A stretch of 64,000 bases of DNA, from the NCBI RefSeq assembly GCF_026191475.2, contig NZ_JAOSLC020000002.1:812501-876500 (forward strand), written 5' to 3'. Below, piece by piece: positions 20,259 through 30,493 of this stretch. The number at the start of each line of letters is the position of its first letter. The stretch's first letter is position 1. The position numbers and the translations under genes were made by a program. The notes below the pieces were generated by a model. The model was not told the origin of the DNA and made no database searches. It saw only the letters and a program-made list of their open reading frames with translations. Source of the stretch: Polaribacter ponticola (GTDB lineage: Bacteria > Bacteroidota > Bacteroidia > Flavobacteriales > Flavobacteriaceae).

Positions 20259-20296
20259 AAAAAAAGGATTAAACTCTTAGAGTTTAATCCTTTTTT
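20259..20296 (-). terminator. Intrinsic terminator after the propeller lipoprotein gene
   Basis: Stem GGATTAAACT (20266-20275) and AGTTTAATCC (20281-20290) with a CTTAG loop, flanked by A and T runs. It ends transcription of the lipoprotein gene on the minus strand and isolates it from ccoS. Confidence 0.9.
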
Positions 20297-20329
20297 AACT
20301 TCTAATTAAATAGAAGTTTATATACTTAT

Positions 20330-22003
20330 TTATAACTTATTAAATGTATCTGTATAGTCTCCTTTAATTGTTACATTACCATTTTTAATTACATCACCAT
20401 AAATAGTTACACTAGAACCAGAGCCTAAAAACTCAATTGTTGCACCGTCATTAAGAATCATGTTTCCATAAATAACCATACTACCTTCTATATAAAAAGT
20501 TGCATTGTTATTAATATTGAAAGAATTCCATTTGTTATGCACACTTCCTTGTACTATAGAACCACTCATATAAAAGTTACCTCCACTATTAATATTTAAA
20601 CCATTTCTAACTGCTAAAGAACCACAAAAAGTTAAATCATCATTTACATTTAAACCATTTAAACTTGCAGAACCGCTATATGATTGAGGATTGTTGGAAT
20701 TAACATTTAACCAAGAAGTACCTGTATAGATAGGCAAACCTGTACAAATAATATCGGTTCCAGAAGAATTCGAATCATCTTCAACAACTTTTAAAATTTT
20801 AAACCCTCCATTTCCGCTAGCTACAAAAACGTAACCATCTTTACTTTTCACATAATTACTAGAGCCATTTATATCTAAAGTTCCTGTTTTAGAAATATTT
20901 GAAATTCCATCTTTTAAATCATGAACTGCAATTCCTGCGGCACCATTTGCCAAAAATATATGGTCATTAGTAACTGTAACTGCATTAGTTACAACTTCGT
21001 TTTGATCTATATTTACATCTGTAACTTCTGGTAAATCTATAGTTGCAGAATTATTACCACTATCTAAATTATAAAATTCTAATCCCTTTTTTCCTTCAGC
21101 AACTAATACGTTATTATCATAGAAATCAATAGTTCTTTTAGATTCAACTATATCTTGACTTGTTGAAAAACTTTTAACTGCATTTAAGTTATTAGAATCA
21201 TACACATGAATACCTTCTGTACCACTTAAAACAATTATTTTATTATTATATTCTCCTATAGCTCTTAAATCGTTTAATGGTATACTTTTAATTATATTAT
21301 TTGAGTTTAAATCGTATTTAGATAAATCTCCATTGTCTCCAGAAACACTATATATACCATTTGAGTTTGCAATTACATCTGTAGCTACATAACTAGAAAC
21401 ATCTATTAAACTTATATTTTCGGTAGGTAAACCTCCTTGTAATTCCATTTTTATAACAACAGCCGGATTACTTTCATCTACATCATTAGAATTTGTAGCT
21501 CCAGCAATAAATAGAGAATTATTATAGTAACTTATAGAACTTATATCTGTATTTGGTAAAATAGCTTGCAATTCTATTACAGGTGCTGTAGGATCTGCAA
21601 TATTGATAATATCTATTCCTCCAAGATAAGTACTCCCTTCAACATTATAAGAAACATAAGCATAATCACCATTTATAGCAACATGCGTAGCTCTAAGGGT
21701 AACACCTTCATGCACAGGCGCAGAAACTTCTGCAATTAATACCATAGGGATATTACTTGCTACATCAGTAACAGCATTTTTAGACATTACAGCTGTATTT
21801 GCACTGCCTGGATCTTCTTTTGGAGCTTCTTTAATTCCTATAACACCTAAGTTACCTTCGTTAAGTCTATGTGATAGATTAGAATTATTTAAAATTACTT
21901 TTGATTCTTGAACTTGTTCTTCAATATCACTAGTTTTTGGAGAACTACAACTAATTACAAAAACAAATAGTGATAAAAGAGAAATTGATATATTTTTTTT
22001 CAT
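20330..22003 (-). CDS. LVIVD-repeat beta-propeller lipoprotein
   Basis: A 557-residue predicted lipoprotein: signal peptide MKKNISISLLSLFVFVIS followed by the lipobox Cys in ISCSS. Residues about 85-410 hold repeated four-strand blades of the LVIVD type (for example NGDYAYVSYNVEG..GGIDIINIADPTAPVIE, DGYVFVASGNGGFKILKV), so a seven-bladed propeller on the outer surface or periplasm is expected. The C-terminal 130 residues have a parallel beta-helix look with repeated 'G-hydrophobic-N/D' turns (SASLNGLNVNDDLTFCG..., DGATIEFLGSGSSVTIYGD), similar to bactofilin-like or adhesive repeats. It lies between hemN and ccoS but has its own terminator. Function unknown. Confidence 0.8.
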   Translation of the reverse strand: MKKNISISLLSLFVFVISCSSPKTSDIEEQVQESKVILNNSNLSHRLNEGNLGVIGIKEAPKEDPGSANTAVMSKNAVTDVASNIPMVLIAEVSAPVHEGVTLRATHVAINGDYAYVSYNVEGSTYLGGIDIINIADPTAPVIELQAILPNTDISSISYYNNSLFIAGATNSNDVDESNPAVVIKMELQGGLPTENISLIDVSSYVATDVIANSNGIYSVSGDNGDLSKYDLNSNNIIKSIPLNDLRAIGEYNNKIIVLSGTEGIHVYDSNNLNAVKSFSTSQDIVESKRTIDFYDNNVLVAEGKKGLEFYNLDSGNNSATIDLPEVTDVNIDQNEVVTNAVTVTNDHIFLANGAAGIAVHDLKDGISNISKTGTLDINGSSNYVKSKDGYVFVASGNGGFKILKVVEDDSNSSGTDIICTGLPIYTGTSWLNVNSNNPQSYSGSASLNGLNVNDDLTFCGSLAVRNGLNINSGGNFYMSGSIVQGSVHNKWNSFNINNNATFYIEGSMVIYGNMILNDGATIEFLGSGSSVTIYGDVIKNGNVTIKGDYTDTFNKL

Positions 22004-22126
22004 GGCTAGATAAATTTAAATTGCACTCCTTTACATTTCTAAAATAGATTATTTTAAAAAGTTAATAAGGAACAGTATTAAAGCACGGTTTTTTGTTTTA
22101 TTTACTAAATCAAAATATAAGTGCTT

Positions 22127-22243
22127 CTATAAAAAAACAAAACTTATAAGTAGAATTATAAATATTAGAAAAGGACCATAGGGATTGGTATTTTCTTCTT
22201 CGTTTAGTTCTGTATTTGTGTTATGTGTTTGGGGGAAATTCAT
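22127..22243 (-). CDS. Possible 38-residue membrane peptide
   Basis: A short frame in the large gap between hemN and the lipoprotein gene: MNFPQTHNTNTELNEEENTN, then PYGPFLIFIILLISFVFL as one hydrophobic helix. The polar N-terminus and clean helix look like a real single-pass peptide, but I see no TAnnTTTG element nearby and know no family. Confidence 0.35.
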   Translation of the reverse strand: MNFPQTHNTNTELNEEENTNPYGPFLIFIILLISFVFL

Positions 22244-22383
22244 TTTTAAATTGATTTTTTAATAATTTCGACAAGATTTCTTTTTATTTACACTTCACTA
22301 AATTAATAGTATAAAAACGAATCGAATAAAGTGATTGTGATACTAAAGAATATGAAATCTTGTTGAAAAAGTTAAATGTTTAG

Positions 22384-22524
22384 TTACATTTTGGCCATGC
22401 CAGAAAAACAATAGACTAAAGTAGCCAATGATGTTTTAAATACCCAGAAAAGGGTTTTTACTAATTTAACAGATAAATTGCTTTTTACTCTTTTTAAATC
22501 GAAGTTGATGCTCTTAAATTTCAT
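22384..22524 (-). CDS. Possible 46-residue basic peptide
   Basis: Frame MKFKSINFDLKRVKSNLSVK followed by a moderately hydrophobic stretch (LVKTLFWVFKTSLATLVYCF) and SGMAKM. It is basic and amphipathic at the N-terminus. No family is recognised and no promoter is obvious. The rest of 22004-22703 is AT-rich sequence with nothing else that I can support. Confidence 0.3.
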   Translation of the reverse strand: MKFKSINFDLKRVKSNLSVKLVKTLFWVFKTSLATLVYCFSGMAKM

Positions 22525-22703
22525 AATGGGGGGTGTATAAAATTAAATATTAAAATGTTTGCTATTAAATAGCGCTGTAATTATATGACTAATATATGAA
22601 TTCTTTTTTAAATAACAAGTACCTATTTATTATTTAACCCAATAATTAAGTCAATTTTAACAATTTCGCAACAAAAACACCAAAACACTAACATTAACGC
22701 AAC

Positions 22704-24064
22704 CTAAATTGTCATTGAAAACAATTTTTTATCATTATTTTTTTTAATCAACTTCTTATCAAAAGCCATACATATATTTCTAACAAAAGGTCTCGCTTTT
22801 TCTGGCACTGATAATGAGTTTTCATCAATAATTACCAAGCCATCATTTTTTAATTCTTCTAATAACAATAAATGATGTTCAATATTTTTAATTTTTGTTC
22901 CTTCTTTATCCCATGACGTATAAAAGTTACACATAATGTTTAAAATATGTTTTCTGATAATTTTATCTTCTCCGGATAAAATATGTCCTCTAAAAACAGG
23001 AATTACCCCAGAATTTACAATCTTTTGATATTCTTTTACCGTTTTTACATTTTGAGCAAATCCGTACCAAGAATCTGAAATTGCAGACATTCCTAAGCCA
23101 ATCATTAATTGAGTTTTGTTAGAAGTGTAGCCCATAAAATTTCTATGTAAAGTTTTATCTACAGTAGCTTTATATAAACTATCTGTTTTTAATGCAAAAT
23201 GATCCATACCAATTTCTTCGTAACCCAACTCTGAAAAAAGGTCTTTCCCTATTTCATATAATTCTCTTTTTTCATCATTTTTTGGCAAATTTTTTTCATT
23301 AAAGCCTCTTTGACCCACACCTTTAATCCAAGGAACATGCGCATAACTATAAAAAGAAATTCTGTCTGGCTGTAATTCTTTTGTTTTATTAATACTATAA
23401 ATTACATTCTCTTTTGTTTGAAATGGCAATCCAAAAATTAAATCGTGACTAATAGATGTATAACCAATTTCTCTAGCCCAATTAGTTACATTCCTTACAG
23501 CTTCAAAAGGCTGAATTCTATGTATCGCTTCTTGAACTTTCTGATTATAATCTTGTACACCAAAACTAACTCTAGTAAAACCTACATTATATAAAGTCTG
23601 TAATTGTTCTTTTGTGGTGTTATTTGGATGCCCTTCGAAACTAAATTCTGATTCTGTGTGTTTAATTGCTTTTTCTAATAATCCATCAATTAGAAATTTT
23701 AAATTTTCTTTAGAAAAAAAGTAGGAGTTCCGCCTCCTAAATGCAGTTCTTTAATTATTGGTTTCTCGCCTATTAAATTTGTATATAAATTCCACTCTTT
23801 TAATACCGTTTTTATATACTCCTCCTCTACTTCATGGCGTTTAGTTATATGTTTATGGCAAGCACAAAACGTGCATAAACTCTCGCAAAAAGGTAAATGA
23901 ATATATAAACTAATCCCTTCTGAATAGTTACTTTCTATAAACGAATCTTTAAAAGTTTGAATCCATTTTTCTCTTGTAAAAGTATCTGTATCCCAAAAAG
24001 GAACAGTAGGATAACTTGTATATCTTGGTCCTGGAATATTATATTTTGTGATTAAAGACTTCAT
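22704..24064 (-). CDS. hemN: Oxygen-independent coproporphyrinogen III oxidase HemN (frameshifted)
   Basis: HemN is a radical-SAM enzyme that decarboxylates coproporphyrinogen III when oxygen is scarce. It starts at 24064 (MKSLITKYNIPGPRYTSYPT); the cluster motif is C-ESL-C-TF-C in YIHLPFCESLCTFC (about residue 60), followed by ELHLGGGTPTF. The first frame stops near 23699; adding one base to the 7-base run at 23714-23720 continues as SKENLKFLIDGLLEKA and rejoins the C-terminal part, giving 453 residues, close to the usual length of about 455. It follows ccoI with almost no gap, in keeping with haem supply for cbb3 oxidase under low oxygen. Confidence 0.92.
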
Positions 24065-24071
24065 AATTAGT

Positions 24072-26439
24072 TTAATTTTTTCTAATAAATTAGTTGAAAT
24101 AGTTGTAAAAACAACAATACTGATAGAACTTAACGGCATTAAAATTGCAGCTATAACAGGCATTAACTGACCTGATATAGCAAAATATAATCCAATAGCA
24201 TTATAACAGATTGATAATAAAAAAGCTTGCTTTATTATATTAATTCCTTTTTTAGATATTATTAAGTAGTCTTCAATTTTATGAAATTGAGAAGCATCTA
24301 AAATAGCATCACAAGCAGGCGAAAAAACATTAATGTTTTCTGACAAAGCAACACCAACATCACTTTTTGCTAATGCGCCTGCATCATTTAAACCATCACC
24401 AATCATCATTACTTTTTTACTATCTTTTTGAAAACTAGCTACAACATCCAATTTATCTTCTGGTTTTTTACGGAATAACAGTTTGGTTTCTCTTGGTAAA
24501 TTTTCTAGTAAGTATTTTTTTCTCCTTCATTATCTCCAGACACAACAGCTAAATCATAATTACTTTTTAAGGAATTAAAAAGCGATTTAACTGCTTTTCT
24601 ATATGAATTCTTAAAAGTAAATTTTCCTTTATAAACATTATTAAAACTAATATGCACAGCTGTATCTAAAGAAACTAATTCATCATCTTTTTTTACAAAA
24701 TTTGCTGCTCCTAATTTTAAATAATTTCCATTATATTCTACCTCAATCCCTTTACCTATTACTTCGTTATAATTAGAAACAGTAAGTACATCAGCATCTA
24801 AAAAAAGATTATACAATGTTCTACTTAAAGGATGATTAGAAGCTCTTAACGCGCTTTTTAAAATACTTTCTTCAAGTTTATTTAAAGCAGCACCTTTATA
24901 GGAAATTGTACTTTCTTTATTGGTAGTTAATGTACCCGTTTTATCAAAAATTATAGAATCTATACTTGCCATTTGCTCAATAACCGTGGCATTTTTTAAA
25001 TAGAATTTTTTCTTACCAAAAATGCGCAATAGGTTTCCTAAAGTAAAAGGAGCTGCCAATGCAATAGCACAAGGACAAGCGATAATTAATACCGCAGTAA
25101 AAACATTTAAAGCTTTAGTTGCATCATAAAAAAACCAAAATACTGTAGATAGAATAGCAATTGATAAAACTAAAATTGTAAAATTCTTACTTATTTTATC
25201 TGTTAGCGTTTTAAAAGATGAAGATTTGTCTTTTTTAAAAACATCATTACTCCAAAGTTGCGTTAAATAACTTTGAGAAACCGAAGACAATACTTCCATT
25301 TCTAAAATACCAGCAAGTTGCTTTCCTCCTGCAAATAATTTATCTCCAGATTTTTTAGAAACCGGTTCTGCTTCCCCCGTAACAAAACTATAATCTATTT
25401 GTGCATTTCCGTTAATAAGTATACCATCTACAGGTATTAATTCTTCATTTCTAATTAATAATCTATCTCCTTTTTTAACATCATATATTTCTACATTTTC
25501 TTCTTTTTGATCAGTAGTTATTCTGGTTACCGCAATTGGAAAATAAGATTTATAATCTCGCTCAAAAGACAAAAAATTATAGGTCTTTTGCTGAAAAAAC
25601 TTACCTAAGAGAAGAAAGAAAACCAAACCAGTTAAACTATCAAAAAAACCGGTGCCTAAATCAAACAAAACCTCTACAGTACTTCTTATAAATAAAACAG
25701 AAATTCCTAATGCAATAGGCACATCAATATTTAAAATTTTAGAACGAAAACCTTTAAAAGCTGATATAAAATAATCTTTAGCCGAATAAAAAACGACTGG
25801 TAATGAGAAGAAAAGCATTAACCATCTAAAAATGTTTTTATATTGATCTAACCAAAATCCAGAAACCTCAAAATATTCTGGAAATGATAAAAACATTACG
25901 TTTCCGAAAGCAAAACCAGCTATACCTAACTTATAAATTAAACTTCTATCTACTTTCTTTTTTCCGCTAGAATAATCTTCTAAACTAATATAAGGTTCGT
26001 AACCAATTGAACTTAATAAAAGTACAATTTCTTTAAGCGTAATAATTTCAGAATTATAAGAAATTCTTACTGTTTTCTTAGGAAAATCTACTTGCGAACT
26101 AACAATTTTGGTATTTAGTTTGTGTAAATTTTCTAAAACCCAAATACAAGAACTACAGTGAATATGCGGAATATATAATGTAATTATTTGTGTATTACCA
26201 TCGTTAAAATCTAACAACTTTTCTATGATATCTTTATGCTCTAAAAAATCATATTTACCTTGTATTTCAGTTGGTATTGCTCCAGGATTTTCTTGAAAAT
26301 CGTAATAACATGTTAAATCATTTTCAGAGAAAATTTCATATACAGTTTTACATCCATTACAACAGAAAGATTTTTCATCAACCTGAATTACAGAATCGTT
26401 ACAAGAATCTCCACAGTGATAACATTGTGTAGTTTTCAT
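24072..26439 (-). CDS. ccoI: Copper-transporting P1B-type ATPase CcoI (frameshifted)
   Basis: CcoI moves copper across the inner membrane for cbb3 assembly. The N-terminus has a Cys-rich module (CYHCGDSC, FCCNGCKTVYEIF) and an HMA-like domain with IHCSSCIW. Then come eight helices, the transport motif CPC (ACPCAIALAAPF), the phosphorylated Asp in FDKTGTLT, and GDGLNDAGALAKSDVGVAL. Frame breaks: the 7-base run at 24515-24521 is one base short (reading then continues EKKYLLENLPRETKLLFRKKPEDKLDV), and the 6-base run at 24076-24081 seems short too; restored, the gene stops at 24072. The reconstructed length is 789 residues, typical for Bacteroidota. As given, its C-terminus reads on into hemN. 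Confidence 0.92.
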
Positions 26440-26459
26440 ATTTACTCGTTTGCCTACTG

Positions 26460-26503
26460 CAAATTAAAAACATTAGTTCTCTTTAAAATATGATATTTGT
26501 CAG
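26460..26503. promoter_or_regulatory. Fnr-type operator between ccoI and the fnr-like gene
   Basis: ATGAT-ATTT-GTCAG (26490-26503) fits xTGAT-N4-xTCAx. On the minus strand TTAATTTG (26460-26467, one mismatch to TAnnTTTG) lies with its centre 33 bases from the box centre, exactly the spacing seen before ccoS, so the box should activate ccoI. On the plus strand TATATTTG (26512-26519) is a good -7 for the fnr-like gene; there the box would cover the -33 region, suggesting autorepression. The regulatory reading is inferred. Confidence 0.7.
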
Positions 26504-26542
26504 CTTTTCAATATATTTGAACTACCCAAACAAATCAGAAAT

Positions 26543-27229
26543 ATGAACAAATGTTCTCAATGCATTGTACGTCAATTTAGTTCTTTAAAGCATCTTACTA
26601 AGGAAGAATTGCTACGCGTTTCTGCTTGTAAAACCTCTAAAATTATTAAAAAAGGAGAATTTTTGTTTGAAGAAGGAGAACATATTAATGGGGTTTTTTG
26701 CATTAAAGATGGGGTTTGTAAAGTTTCTAAGATGAGTGAAAATGGTAAAAATCAGATTATTAATTTAATTAACCATGGAAATATAATTGGTGAAAGAAGT
26801 TTAATTTCTAACGAAGTATCTAACTTAAGTGCAATTGCATTAAATGATATGACGGTCTGTTTTATTCCAAAAGATGAAATTATGAGAGATTTACAAATGA
26901 ATGCAGCTTTTTCTTTAGATGTTTTAAAAACAATGGCTACCTCTTTAAAAAGTGCTGATAATTTAATTGTAGATATGGCACAGAAAAGTGTTAAACAACG
27001 TTTGGCAGAATCTCTTTTAAATTTAAAAGAAAAATTTGGTACTTCGAGCCAAGGTGTTATAGATATTCATCTTTCTAGAGAAGATATTGCTAACATTATT
27101 GGAACAGCAACAGAATCTGCAATTCGTTTACTTTCTGAACTTAAAAAGAAAGGTATTATTGAGTTTAAAGGTAAAGATATTGCTATTTTAAATGATCAGG
27201 AATTAGAAAAAATAGCACACGGTTTTTAA
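26543..27229 (+). CDS. Crp/Fnr family transcriptional regulator, likely oxygen-sensing
   Basis: A 228-residue regulator: N-terminal Cys pair (C4, C7 in NKCSQCIV) and C29 ahead of a cyclic-nucleotide-binding-type beta-roll (GEFLFEEGEHINGVFCIKDG), a dimerisation helix, and a C-terminal winged helix-turn-helix (LSREDIANIIGTATESAIRLLSEL). C4, C7, C29 and C106 could hold an Fe-S cluster as in FNR, though spacing differs from E. coli. The recognition helix keeps E and R (TESAIR). It is divergent from ccoI and probably controls the cbb3 locus through the two palindromes described here. Its stop overlaps the next, convergent gene by 4 bases. Confidence 0.9.
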   Translation: MNKCSQCIVRQFSSLKHLTKEELLRVSACKTSKIIKKGEFLFEEGEHINGVFCIKDGVCKVSKMSENGKNQIINLINHGNIIGERSLISNEVSNLSAIALNDMTVCFIPKDEIMRDLQMNAAFSLDVLKTMATSLKSADNLIVDMAQKSVKQRLAESLLNLKEKFGTSSQGVIDIHLSREDIANIIGTATESAIRLLSELKKKGIIEFKGKDIAILNDQELEKIAHGF

Positions 27230-27933
27230 CGTAACAACTTATTTACTTTTGTTTTATACGTTTGTCCAATAGGAATTTTATGTTCGTTGATATGAATTCT
27301 ATTCCCTTCTATCTGCTGAATTTTATTCTTTGAAACTATAAACGATTTGTGAGTTCGTATAAAAGTATTTGGCAAAGAGGCCTCAAAAGAGGATATTTTA
27401 TCATTAGATAAAATCATTTTGTCTTTTAAATAAACTTTACAATAATGACCATAAGCTTCTATAAACAAAATGTTACTAAAATGAACTTGATGGTGTTTTT
27501 TATCACTCTTAATATAAATACTATCGGCTTCTATAATAGAATCTGTGATTGCTATATTTTGAGTTAATGTTTGCTTGTTATTTAAATTTACAATAGTCTT
27601 ATTTATTGCTTTTACAAAACGTTGAAAACTAAAAGGCTTTAAGAGGTAGTCAGAAATATCTAGTTCATACCCTTCTAAAGCAAACTCTTTATATGCAGTA
27701 GTTACAATGATTTTTGGTGGATTAGTAAGAGTTTTTAAAAAATCGAAACCCGATAATTTTGGCATGTTTATATCTAAAAACAGTAAATCTACTTTTTCTT
27801 CATTTAAAAACTGCATTGCTTCAAAAGCATTAAAACAATTTCCACTTTTTATTAAGTGTGGTAAATCATCACAATATTTTTCAATAATTCTATGTGCTAT
27901 TGGTTCGTCATCAATAATTAAATAATGTGTCAT
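27226..27933 (-). CDS. LytTR response regulator, pair 1
   Basis: A 235-residue regulator with a receiver domain (acidic IIDDEP, phospho-acceptor D54 in FLDINMP, T in VTTAY, K in LLKPF) and a C-terminal LytTR DNA-binding domain (from about 130: IYIKSDKKHHQVHFSNILFIEAYGHYCKVYL...IRTHKSFIVSKNKI). The start overlaps the stop of its kinase gene (ATGA-type overlap at 27930-27933), so they are co-translated. It is close in sequence to the regulators at 35266 and 59995. Confidence 0.95.
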   Translation of the reverse strand: MTHYLIIDDEPIAHRIIEKYCDDLPHLIKSGNCFNAFEAMQFLNEEKVDLLFLDINMPKLSGFDFLKTLTNPPKIIVTTAYKEFALEGYELDISDYLLKPFSFQRFVKAINKTIVNLNNKQTLTQNIAITDSIIEADSIYIKSDKKHHQVHFSNILFIEAYGHYCKVYLKDKMILSNDKISSFEASLPNTFIRTHKSFIVSKNKIQQIEGNRIHINEHKIPIGQTYKTKVNKLLR

Positions 27934-29053
27934 TTTGTGTCAATTTTTATAGTTAATCTATATACAGATTCACTTTTATTTATTTTAATTTGATGCTTCT
28001 TTGGATACAATAACTTTAAACGTTGTTTTAAGTTTTCTAAACCGATTCCTATTTTAGGGTTTGTTTCTAACTGTTCGTAATTGTTTTCTATTTCGAAAAG
28101 AATAATTTCATTTTCTGTTGAAATATGTACATGTATAAATGCATTTTCAGTTAGTTTTTCTACACCATGTTTAAAAGCGTTTTCTAATGCTATTATATAT
28201 AACAATGGAGCTATTTTATATTCTGAAACATTATTAAAATGAAATTGAATGTCTACCTTTTTTTGATATCTAATTTTATGCAGTTCTATATAATTTTGCA
28301 AATATTCAATTTCATCCTTTAAAGAAACAAAATCTTCTTTTCCCATGTATATGGTATAACGCATCATGTCTGATAATTTTAAAACAACATTTGGTGCATC
28401 GTCTGATTTTTCTACAGTTAAACCATATAAGTTGTTTAAAGTGTTAAAGAAAAAATGTGGATTTATCTGACTTTTTAAGAGTGATAATTCAGCCTTCGTT
28501 TTTTTAGATTCTATGGTCTTTAACCATTTCCATTGCTGAAAAAACCAACCAAGAATTAACACTAAAAAAGGAACCGTTAGAATTATTTTTATCTCTTTTT
28601 CTTGTTGTAAATACACATTTAAATCATCTATATATACTCTTATATATAAGAAATAACCAATACTTAAAGCATAAAATACAATAACAAAAAGCGCATATTT
28701 TTTAAAGAATCTTGTTGCTATAATAGAAAAAAAGCTAAACCCGTTGTAATAATTCCGATAAATGTAATTGGGTTATCTACTACACCTTCATTAATATCAT
28801 TAATAATAACTAGAATAAAAAGCAGTATAATAGTTCCTAGTTTTAAAGTAATAGAAAGATGTTTTTTAAAGAAAGGAAAATAAAAAATTGGTAATGAAAA
28901 TAACATCCAATAAAAGAAAAAACTTAATGTATTAGATAAATACTCAGAATTATCAATATAAATAAAATCGAAACTGGTTAATACAATAACTATAACCCTA
29001 AAGATTATTAATCCGTAAATGAATGCGCTGTATTTTTTAAAAAATAATTTCAC
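27930..29053 (-). CDS. LytS-type sensor histidine kinase, pair 1 (frameshifted)
   Basis: The reconstructed protein has 374 residues: four or more N-terminal helices with no large extracellular domain, then a cytoplasmic His_kinase domain with the phospho-acceptor H in SQINPHFFFNTLNNLYGL and the ATP-binding LENAFKHGV and GIGLENLKQRL. The membrane part and the kinase part lie in different frames; the 7-base run at 28727-28733 is one base short (restored reading AFFSIIATRFFKKYALFVIV). These intramembrane-sensing kinases typically respond to envelope stress or peptides. It is divergent from the S41 peptidase gene. Confidence 0.88.
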
Positions 29054-29227
29054 TTGGTAAAGCTAATCATAATCGAATAATTATAAAACCATTTTACATC
29101 AACAAATAAAAACCACTCATAAACTGGTAAAAATTACACTTAAACTAGTTTATACTTAAAGAAATATTGTTTAAGTATAGAATAAGACACTACATGAATT
29201 ATAATTTATTTAAGATTGAATAGATTT

Positions 29228-29235
29228 TAAGTTTG
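29228..29235 (+). promoter_or_regulatory. Candidate -7 promoter element before the S41-TPR gene
   Basis: TAAGTTTG fits TAnnTTTG, 24 bases before the ATG at 29260. No spaced -33 TTG is seen, which would suit an activator-dependent promoter. The region upstream also holds AAGACACT (29184-29191) and a palindrome AAACTAGTTT near 29143-29152. Confidence 0.5.
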
Positions 29236-29259
29236 CATAGAATTTAAAATTAATACAAA

Positions 29260-30492
29260 ATGAAAAAATATGTTTTAGCCATTGCTTTTGCAATTACAAC
29301 GGTGATAAATGTAACATCACAAAACAAAGAAATAACTAAAAAAGAAAAAAGTTATTCTTAAACTCGTCTCAGAAAAATTAATGGACTCTTATATAAATTT
29401 AGATTTAGCAAAGAAGATGTCTTCAGAAATAAACTCTAATTCAAAAAAATATAAATCTATTACCAATCCAAAAGAGTTCTCTAAAGTACTTACTAAAGAC
29501 TTACAAAAAATAAGTAAAGACTTACATTTAAAAGTAAATTTTGAACCTAAAAGAATTGCGCAAAACAAACGCGTAATGCCAAAAAAAGTGAAACTAAAAA
29601 GAGAACAGATGATGGCTATGAAAATGGCAGAAATCAATTATGGTTTTACAGAAACAAAAGTATTAAATGGTAATATTGGTTATATAAATTTACGCATGTT
29701 TGCAGATACTAAATACGCAAAAGAAACTGCTACTGCTGCAATGAATTTTTTAAGCAACACCAATGCAATTATAATTGATTTAAGAACAAACGGTGGTGGA
29801 GTTCCTAACATGATGCAATTATTATCTAGTTATTTCACAGATAAAAAACCTGTTCTGCTTAGCAACTTTTATGAGCGTAAAACAAAAAACAAAACGCAAT
29901 TATTTACTTTAGAAAACATAAACGGAAAAAGAAGAACAAATACACCTTTATATATTTTAACTAGTAAAAGAACCTTTTCTGCAGCTGAAGCTTTTACATA
30001 TACATTAAAGCATTTAGACAAAGCAATTGTAGTTGGAGAAAAAACAAGAGGTGGGGCAAATAGAACTAAAAGAGTAAACATAAACGATAATTTTACTATT
30101 TCTGTTCCATATATAGAAGCAACACATCCTGTTACTAAAACAAATTGGGAAGGAATAGGCGTTCAACCAGATATTAGTACAAGTAAGAACGACGCCTTTA
30201 TTATTGCGTATATTGATGCAATCAAAAAAACAGTAAAACGAAATAAAGGTAAAGTTTTAAATGGAATTGGATATTCATTTTTACAAGAAAAAAATAAATA
30301 ATGCTCTAAAAGTGTTTCAAGAAAACGCAAAATTATTTCCTAATGACGCTAATTCTTGGGATAGCTTAGGTGAAGCTTTTTTATAAAAAAGATAAAGAAA
30401 ATGCATTAAAAGCATACAAAAAAGCATTAGAATTAGATGATTCATCAAAATCAGCAAAAAAGATGATTCAAAAATTAGAAAGTATTAAATAG
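29260..30492 (+). CDS. S41 family peptidase with C-terminal TPR (three frameshifts)
   Basis: Signal peptide MKKYVLAIAFAITTVINVTS at 29260, then an N-terminal helical domain, an S41 (tail-specific) protease domain with the nucleophile Ser in KRTFSAAEAFTYTLKH and Lys-dyad region VVGEKTRGGANRTKRV, and a C-terminal TPR (ALKVFQENAKLFPNDANSWD, then KENALKAYKKALELDDSS). Three runs each appear one base too long: A6 at 29345-29350, A7 at 30288-30294 and T6 at 30377-30382. Removing one base at each gives 409 residues. It is exported and probably periplasmic or on the outer membrane. It is followed 1 base later by the WD40 gene. Confidence 0.82.
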
Positions 30493-30493
30493 T

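Noticed and set aside
23699..24451. An ORF that joins the CcoI C-terminus to the HemN N-terminus
   Set aside because: The ATPase end and a normal HemN start (24064) are both recognisable inside it; one lost A at 24076-24081 explains the missing stop, so a true fusion is unlikely.
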